NCBI RefSeq assembly: GCF_963082655.1
Contig: NC_081554.1
Span: 51,152,750 to 51,216,749, forward strand
Direction of reading: 5' to 3'
Source: Stomoxys calcitrans
Lineage: Eukaryota; Arthropoda; Insecta; Diptera; Muscidae
Length of the DNA: 64,000 nucleotides
A program made the translations under genes and the position numbers. Numbering within the stretch: position 1 is the first letter of the stretch; every line of letters begins with the position of its first letter. This document shows positions 58,161 through 64,000 of the stretch, piece after piece. A model generated the notes under the pieces. It worked only from the letters and a program-made list of their open reading frames with translations, was not told where the DNA came from and did no database searches.

Positions 58161-58227
58161 ATCAAATGCAAATTTGCCCATGAACATTACATTAAGGAGC
58201 AGGGTCAGACTTCTCACATACACGGAT
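58161..58227 (-). mobile_element. SINE tail scrap
   Basis: 'gcaaatttgcccatgaacat' and 'agcagggtcagacttctcac' match the 3' tail of the SINE. Cut by the next DINE. Confidence 0.65.
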
Positions 58228-59305
58228 AAAAACAAGTAAAAGTGTGCTAAGTTCGGCCGGGCCGAATCTTATATACCCTTCCCCATGGATTGCATTTGTC
58301 AAGTTCTTTGCCCAGTATCCCTTTATAGGCAAACAAAGGATAATGGGTGAAAATTCCAAAGCCATATTGGAACCATATCAGGCTATGGGCCGATTCGGAC
58401 CAAACATTCGGTACGGATGTTGGAGACCATAGTAGAAATCATTGAGCAAAACGTTAGCCAAATCGGATGAGAATTGCCCCCATAGAGCAAAATTGCAAGT
58501 TTTGCCCATGAACATTTCACTAAGGAACAGGGGCAAACTTCTCACATATCAATAAGTGCAGTCCGATTCAAGTTTAAGCTCAATGATAGGGGGCCTCCTT
58601 TTCATAGCCGAGTCCTAACGGCGAGCCGCAGTGCGACACCTCTTTGGAGAGAAGTTTTACATGGCATAGTACCTCACAAATGTCGCCAGCATTAGAAGGG
58701 GAAAACCACCGGTGAAACATTTTTCTGATGGTCGCGCCACGATTTGAGCCCATGCGTTTAGCGTCAGAGGCGTACATGCTAACCTCTGCGCTACGGTGGC
58801 GCTATAGGGGCTCGAAAAATAATATCGGAATATCAGTTTTTATGGGAGCTATATCATATTATAGACCAATTCCAATAATATTTAGCATGCCTATTGAAGA
58901 CCAAAGGAGAAGACGTTGTACAAAATTGCAGCCAAAGCGGTTAGGAATTGCGCCCTCTATAGGCTCAAGAAGTATAATTAGAAGATAATTTTATATGGCA
59001 GCTATATCAGGTTATGAATCGATTTTGATGATACCATGCAAAGTTGTTGGAAGTCATAACAAAACACCTCATACAAAATTTGAGCCAAATCGCATAAGAA
59101 TTGCGTCCTCCAGAGGCTCAGATAGATTTATATGGCAGCTAAGTGAAAACATTTACCGATATGGCCCATTTACAATCCTAACCAACCTACGCTAATAGGA
59201 AGTATGTGTGCAAAATTTCAAGCGCCTAGCTTAACTCCTTCGAAAGTTAGCGTGCTTTCGACAGACAGACATACAGACGGAAGGGCATAGCTAGATCGAG
59301 TTCCC
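58228..59305 (-). mobile_element. DINE-like element, subfamily 1, with SINE inside
   Basis: 'aaaacaagtaaaagtgtgct', hairpin TTCGGCCGGGCCGAA, 'tacccttccccatggattgc', the SINE at 58486-58800, core units, and (GTCY)n 'gacagacagacatacagacgg' near 59260. 5' end lost near 59305. Confidence 0.75.
58486..58800 (-). mobile_element. tRNA-derived SINE, complete
   Basis: Minus strand: GCCACCGTAGCGCAGAGG, GGGCTCAAATCG (B-box decayed), body and tail. About 315 bp. Confidence 0.8.
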
Positions 59306-60815
59306 CGCAGCCACCCTACCTCTCCCCCCCCCCAAAATAAAATCCTGCCTATGTCCCTGTCTCTCTTGCTGGTGTATGGTCAAGAGTGACCTTTCTTATC
59401 CTTTCCAAAATGTTGGATTTTAAAAGCGTTGCTTTTGTTTTGCACGACACTGTATATACCTACTTTGTAGGGTGGGAAATTATTATTGCTAACGGAATGC
59501 ACGTACGCGCATTCTGCGCGTAAACTTAATAACACAAAGAATTATTTATAATTTTACACCTTATGTAATAGATATTCAACAGAATATTTTTCAATACCTT
59601 CTATACTCATCCATAACATTTGCTTAACTCTCCTTCACTAACATACGCTAACTTGCATTGCTTCACTTCATTTCGCCACAACAACATAGGGATCATACAA
59701 TATATTTATTTTCTCTCAACCAATGATTCAATTCATCCCCATACATATGTATACATGAATATAAATAACACACCACTAAAGCTTAGTACTCACCACAAAA
59801 CTGGGCTGCCATTTGATGTTCACATTTTTAATTTCACCATCATGTCGCTCTTTAGGTTTATTGAACACACCACGAAAACACACATCATTTTAGCAAGCAG
59901 AAAATAGTTAAAACTTCTTTACACTATTTAAACACTAAAAAAACTTGTTCATAAAAATATTTTTGCACAAATCAATAGAAGGGATAATAATTTATCTTTC
60001 TATGCAAATTTTTTGACACAAGAGACTCTTTAAACAGCATTAATTTAATAAAGAAAATTCAGTACCATTGACCACAACCGAACACAACAATAAACTAACG
60101 CGAACTGAGGATATGTTAAGAGTGCCTTTGATTTGTTTTTGTTTTAGAAGAGAGGCCCATAACAGAACTGCACATGTTAACAGTTTACTTTGATTTCTTT
60201 TTGTTTTGGGCGATATGACGTTAGCAGAACTGCATGTTGTTTAATTTAGGCGTAAGGGCATTTAAAAGATATTTTCAGTATTTTCTTCTGTTTTCCCTTT
60301 TGAGCTTTGTTTAATCGTTTCACAATTAATTGACTGACTTATTATACCGCTCCAATTGCTATTTGCTCCTATGATCCCAAATATGTAACACTGATAACAT
60401 TTAAATTAAAATTAAGATAGACTTGCAAGAACTCTCTTCATTATCATCACTTCTACCCTCACCTTATGTGGTGGCATTTCTAATGCCGTTTGTCGCTGCC
60501 GAAAACGATAAGTGTTTGTAATTACAGATTAATGACCATAATGTGAATTTATGAATGGGCGAAAACCACTACTGGCAATTTTAGTTGCAATCAATGAGAC
60601 CCCACGACCTAAGACCGCCACCGCCACTACAGTTACCACTGCCCTTCGTGGGTACTTCGTAAATGTAATTAACATGAAATGTTGCAAAATTATTGCACAA
60701 AGAAAAGTGCGGTTGAGATTCAATTATATGCACAATCCTTCGAGCCCCTATGGTGCAGCCAAAGTCAATGTATTTTATAAGGGCAGAATAATAAATTTGT
60801 AATTTTTTATAAACA
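59306..60815. other. unique AT-rich DNA, no gene recognised
   Basis: Short C-run (59321-59330). Open frames up to 95 codons (59620-59907; 60551-60802) lack known motifs. The longest repeat-free interval in the window and therefore the place to look for an exon or regulatory DNA. Confidence 0.5.
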
Positions 60816-61155
60816 CCACTATAGAATGGGGGTACGCCTCAGTAGTTTGGTGGACTGCTATGGGGAAAAAGTGCAACAAAAGGACCATACAACAGGTTCA
60901 GAGAACATGTTGTCTTGGCATAGGCGGAACGCTGAGGACCACGCCCACTAGGGCACTGGAGACTATTCTAGATATCCGACCCATTGACATACAGATTAAG
61001 TGTGAGGCAGCCACTGCGGCTATTAGACTTAAGGCGATGGGAGAATGGATTGAGGATGGGAGCTGCTCATACCAGCGGTATAATCGAGGCGAAGATAAGA
61101 AACCTAGAAAGAAGGGAAGAGGTTTCCAATCGAATACCTGTAATGAACCTCGAGG

Positions 61156-61782
61156 TTGAGTGCGAGGCACTGCTGTTACACGGATGCATCGAAGCTACAG
61201 GACAGAGTGGGCCTGGGGGTTTACATTGAGAACCCAGGGACTGAGATCTGTTTTAGGCTGTCTGACCATAATACGGTCCTGCAAGCGGAGATCCGGGCGA
61301 TCACGGAATGCGTGAAGTGGTGTGGTGCTAACGCGAGGACGTCGAGTGTGAACATCTTTACCGATAGTAAAATTGCCATAAGGGCAATATCAACCAGGAC
61401 GGTAAAGTCACTAACAGTCCTGCGGTGTAAGTAGCAGATTAATGCCTTCTCTGAGGATGACAAAATCCGCATCGTTTGGGTGCCGGGCCATAACGGAGTA
61501 AGGGCAAATGAAAGGGCAGATGATTTGGCGGTGAAGGCCAGAGGACTGCCGTCAATAAACTTGGTTAACCCGAAACCTCTCGGGTCGACGCAGTCCGAGT
61601 TAAGGGAGGGGGTGACGAATGCGCATGCAACATGGTGGAACAGTGAAACGGTCGGTAGGACGGCGAAAATCCTATGGGGGGATCCAGATCGTGAGAAGGC
61701 AAGGCTATTACTGAAACGAAGCAAGAAGGAGGTCAGTACAGCTATTGGTATCATAACGGGACATACGAGCTCTTTTTTGTAA
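61156..61782 (+). pseudogene. B2 RNase H domain and linker
   Basis: 'CYTDASKLQDRVGLGVYIE' (first Asp, TDAS instead of TDGS), 'QAEIRAITECVKWCG', 'VNIFTDSKIAIRAI', then a TAG at 61432-61434, 'IRIVWVPGHNGVRANERADD' (His and final Asp). One stop apart, all four acidic residues are kept. Followed by 'ATWWNSE', 'LLLKRSKKEVSTAIGIITGH'. Confidence 0.83.
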
Positions 61783-61804
61783 AATCGGTGCGGCAAGTTA
61801 TAGC

Positions 61805-61987
61805 ATGTGTAGGGCATGCGGGGAAGATGATGAGACATTGGAGCATTTCCTTTGTCATTGCCCGGCTTTCGCGTACAACAGGTACCGGTACTTAGGTGGA
61901 GACACAATATCAGACATGAACCAACTTAGGGGAGTGGTATTGAAAACAATTAAGGATTTTGTAAGTAGCACGGAATTCCTAACTTAA
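61805..61987 (+). pseudogene. B2 zinc-knuckle C-terminus
   Basis: 'CRACGEDDETLEHFLCHCPA' gives C-x2-C...H-x4-C in a different frame from the RNase H. Then 'LKTIKDFVSSTEF' and a stop. Its end matches the antisense fragment at 16421-16735. Confidence 0.8.
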
Positions 61988-62060
61988 ATTTTTCTTTAAA
62001 TGTATTTGGCGTCATGCCCCAAATATTTGTTCGAACTCGTGGAGATAAAAGGATTCATGA

Positions 62061-63545
62061 TACTCATTCATGGTAAATAAATCCCTGGGCCCGGATGGCA
62101 TATCAACACTTGTCTTAAGCAAGAGTTCTTCGACGCTCGCTCATCCATTATGCAACCGCTTCAACATTGCCTACCGTGCGGGAGTCTTCCCGGCGCGTTA
62201 GAAGGTTGCGAACGTTCAGCCAATACCCAAGAAGGGTGAGGCAAACAACCCTGTGCATTATCGGCCCATTGCGATATGCTCCGCTCTCTCCAAGATCATG
62301 GAGAGTATGGTTAATCACCATCTTGTGAGGTATTTAGAGACTAATGGCCTTCTTTGCGACCAATAGTATGGGTTCTGCAGAAATCACTCTACGGGCGATC
62401 TTATGGCACTTGTGTCGGAACTTTGGAGTCGCTCAATCCACCAGTTTACTGAGAATAAGGTTGTGGCACTGGATATCTCCAAGGCATTTGATAGGTTCTG
62501 GTACGGTGCACTACAATCAAAACTTGTCGCATTTGGTGTCGGTTATGGCTTCGTTCGATTTATTTCGAGCTTTCTCAGAGATCACACTATTCGAGTCTTT
62601 ATAAATGGGTTCTCATTCAATGAGCACAAATTGACCGCAGGTGTACTCCAGGGCTCTGTTCGTTCTCTTTTTCTTATTTTCATCAACGATCTTTTGGGTA
62701 AGACATTGAATCCGATCTACTCATTTGCGGATGACAGTCACCTCTGTGATTCGTACTCATTCGAACATAGGCCAAGTCTTCGAGAGATTGAGGACAATAG
62801 GCGGGTTATGGACCATACACTCTGCCAGAATTTGCTGGCCATTTCTGAGTGGGGTCGAATGAATCGAGTAGATTTTAATGCACGGAAGACTCAGTGTTGC
62901 TTGTTGTCACACAAACGATTTGCTGACCCATTACAATCAACTTTGTCTATCAATGGTCTTGATGTTTTTGGGCATGAAAATACAAAGTGATGTCCGTTGG
63001 GCTAAACATGTATTCGAAGTGACGAAAGAAGAAGCATTCAATTGTTTAGGCTTCCTTAAACGGTGTAAGAATTACTTCACTCCGTCTGAACTTCTTAACA
63101 TCTTCACCACTTTCATAAGGCCGAAAAGGGAGTACAACTCACATGTATGGGCTGGAGCTTCAAAATCATCCCTGGAGCTACTGGACCGTGTACAGAGGAG
63201 AGCGATGGCGTTGATAAGGGACAGTGGGTTATCCAACTCTATTGCCTCCCTTCATCATCGTCGCAATGTGTACTTTCATGGTATGTGTTCGTCTGATATT
63301 CGTCTTCTTATTCTTGATGTAAGGATATATGTCAGGGATACTATACATTCTAGGAACTCACACCCGTTTGTAATTGATTGGTCAGCGGACCGCACAATGC
63401 ATTATTGAGAGAATTCTTATTTCGCCCTCACCGTTCGTATGTGGAATCGACTTCTGGCTAATGTTTTTTCCACCCACTTTGACATGCAAAGATTTAAGCC
63501 AAATGTTAAAAAGAACTACATCCCCCCCCCCCCGCTCACCCCCTC
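62061..63545 (+). mobile_element. non-LTR retrotransposon D (Jockey/CR1-like), RT region
   Basis: Starts at 'KSLGPDGIST' and continues through the reverse transcriptase to the C-terminal 'RMWNRLLANVFSTHFDM' block. No RNase H, unlike A and B. 5'-truncated; the endonuclease is absent. In-frame stops near 62200 and 62370 and a frameshift near 62980. Confidence 0.78.
62085..63408 (+). pseudogene. D reverse transcriptase
   Basis: 'VANVQPIPKKGEANNPVHYR', 'YGFCRNHSTGDLMALVSELW', motif A 'VVALDISKAFDRFW', 'AGVLQGSVRSLFLIFINDLL', motif C 'FADDSHL', 'LNIFTTFIRPKREYNSHVWA', 'LLDRVQRRAMALI'. Both catalytic motifs are intact over a 195-codon open stretch (62403-62990), the best preserved RT here. QGSVRS replaces the usual QGSVLSP. 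The overlapping second frame takes over near 62980. Confidence 0.82.
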
Positions 63546-63624
63546 CAATTCCAAATTTCCTCTCGCCAACGAAATGAACCGCATTTATAGGGAACATCCC
63601 CTGCGTGGGGGCTGACAGAAAAAA
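63546..63624 (+). other. 3' end of D and junction
   Basis: Non-coding tail ending in an A tract before the next DINE. No signal beyond that. Confidence 0.4.
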
Positions 63625-64000
63625 AACAACAAGTAAAAGCGTGCTTAGTTCGACCGGGCCGAATCTTATATACCCTCCTGCATGGATCGCATTTGTCGAG
63701 TTCTTTTCCCGGCAACTCTTCTTAGGCAACAAAAACGATAAAAGAAAAGATTTGCTCTGCTATTAGAGCGATATCAAGATATGGTCCGGTTCGGACCACA
63801 ATTAAATTATATGTTGTAGACCTGTGTAAAATTTCAGCCAATTCGAATAAGAATTGCGCCCTCTGGGGGCTCAAGAAGTAAAATAGAGAGATCGATTTAT
63901 ATGAGAGCAGTATTAGGCTACAGACCGATTCAGACCATATATATATATATGGTCATGAGAGGATCCGTTGTACAAAATTTCAGGCAAATTGGATAATAAT
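63625..64000 (-). mobile_element. DINE-like element, subfamily 1, running off the window
   Basis: 'aacaacaagtaaaagcgtgc', hairpin TTCGACCGGGCCGAA, CTCCTGCATGG and subfamily-1 sequence to the edge, very similar to the 3' ends at 854, 9747 and 27949. Confidence 0.8.

Larger units (their letters stand above)
60816..62060 (+). mobile_element. non-LTR retrotransposon B2, 3' half
   Basis: RT thumb ('VVWWTAM', 'QQVQRTCCLGIGGTLRTTP', 'ALETILDIRPIDIQIKCEAA'), RNase H, linker, zinc knuckle, then a 3' UTR. 5'-truncated just after 'ggggtacgcctcagtagttt'. Frameshifts near 61145 and 61782 and one stop near 61433 make it a relic. Confidence 0.78.

Noticed and set aside
61221..61907. 228-codon minus-strand open frame
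   Set aside because: It is the antisense of the B2 RNase H and linker, whose sense strand has catalytic motifs.

Overview
The window is nuclear DNA of a higher fly, most likely a calyptrate/muscid such as Stomoxys or Musca. The reasons are: insect acid-lipase genes with introns of about 60 bp; several decayed arthropod-type non-LTR retrotransposons; a tRNA-derived SINE; and DINE-1/INE-1-like elements with (GTCY)n tracts. The species call is inference. Only two host genes can be supported. Nearly everything else is nested mobile DNA, and no bacterial-style operon, CRISPR array or rRNA gene is present.

Host genes (1-5043): two paralogous neutral/acid lipases (lysosomal/gastric lipase family) lie tail to tail. 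The left one (1-636, +) shows only its last two exons because the window starts inside it. The right one (5043-3860, -) shows three coding exons with the full Ser-Asp-His triad. Its N-terminal signal-peptide exon is not visible, and a transposon end sits exactly where it would be sought.

Repeat classes used below. (1) DINE-like elements: non-autonomous Helentron-like units. They start with a subterminal inverted repeat (TATACCCTCCACCAT), then a (TA)n/(GTCY)n module and a core of about 153-bp tandem units, and end in the inverted repeat ATGGTGGAGGGTATA, a GC hairpin (TTCGGCCGGGCCGAA) and a terminal CTTGTTTT. Strand is given in that direction. Subfamily 1 has the core CTCTAGAGGGCGCAATT; subfamily 2 has cores mentioning 'cccctggaagccgca'; subfamily 3 has 'ggcccataaaagccac' cores and a 3' end in 'cttaatgccttt'. 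(2) H element, 29441-33135: the same architecture with different ends and an 18-unit 152-bp array. (3) G repeats: degenerate units of about 115-135 bp around 'caatatggggctcaaatgaaagg'. (4) A mariner-type MITE of about 236 bp, six copies. (5) A tRNA-derived SINE of about 290 bp. (6) Non-LTR elements: family A (LOA/I-like with RNase H), family B (a second RNase H-bearing family), family C (RTE-like, the 'craniofacial development protein 2-like' type) and family D (Jockey/CR1-like without RNase H). All have stops or frameshifts.

Layout: 0-5 kb lipases with G/DINE between them; 5-9.5 kb near-full-length family A; 9.5-21 kb nested DINE/SINE/MITE with RTE and B fragments; 21-27 kb G repeat, then stacked DINEs; 27-33 kb DINE and the H array; 33-36 kb RTE; 36-43 kb DINEs, G and a 1.4-kb 29-bp minisatellite; 43-53 kb G, subfamily-3 DINE and SINE; 53-57 kb A and B retrotransposons; 57-61 kb DINE/SINE and unique DNA; 61-63.6 kb B then D retrotransposons; the edge is another DINE.

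I found no convincing new functional gene system. The most rewarding signals are structural: shared 152/153-bp core periodicity across unrelated ends, a higher-order 608-bp duplication, snap-back inverted duplications inside retrotransposon ORFs, and a homogeneous minisatellite.
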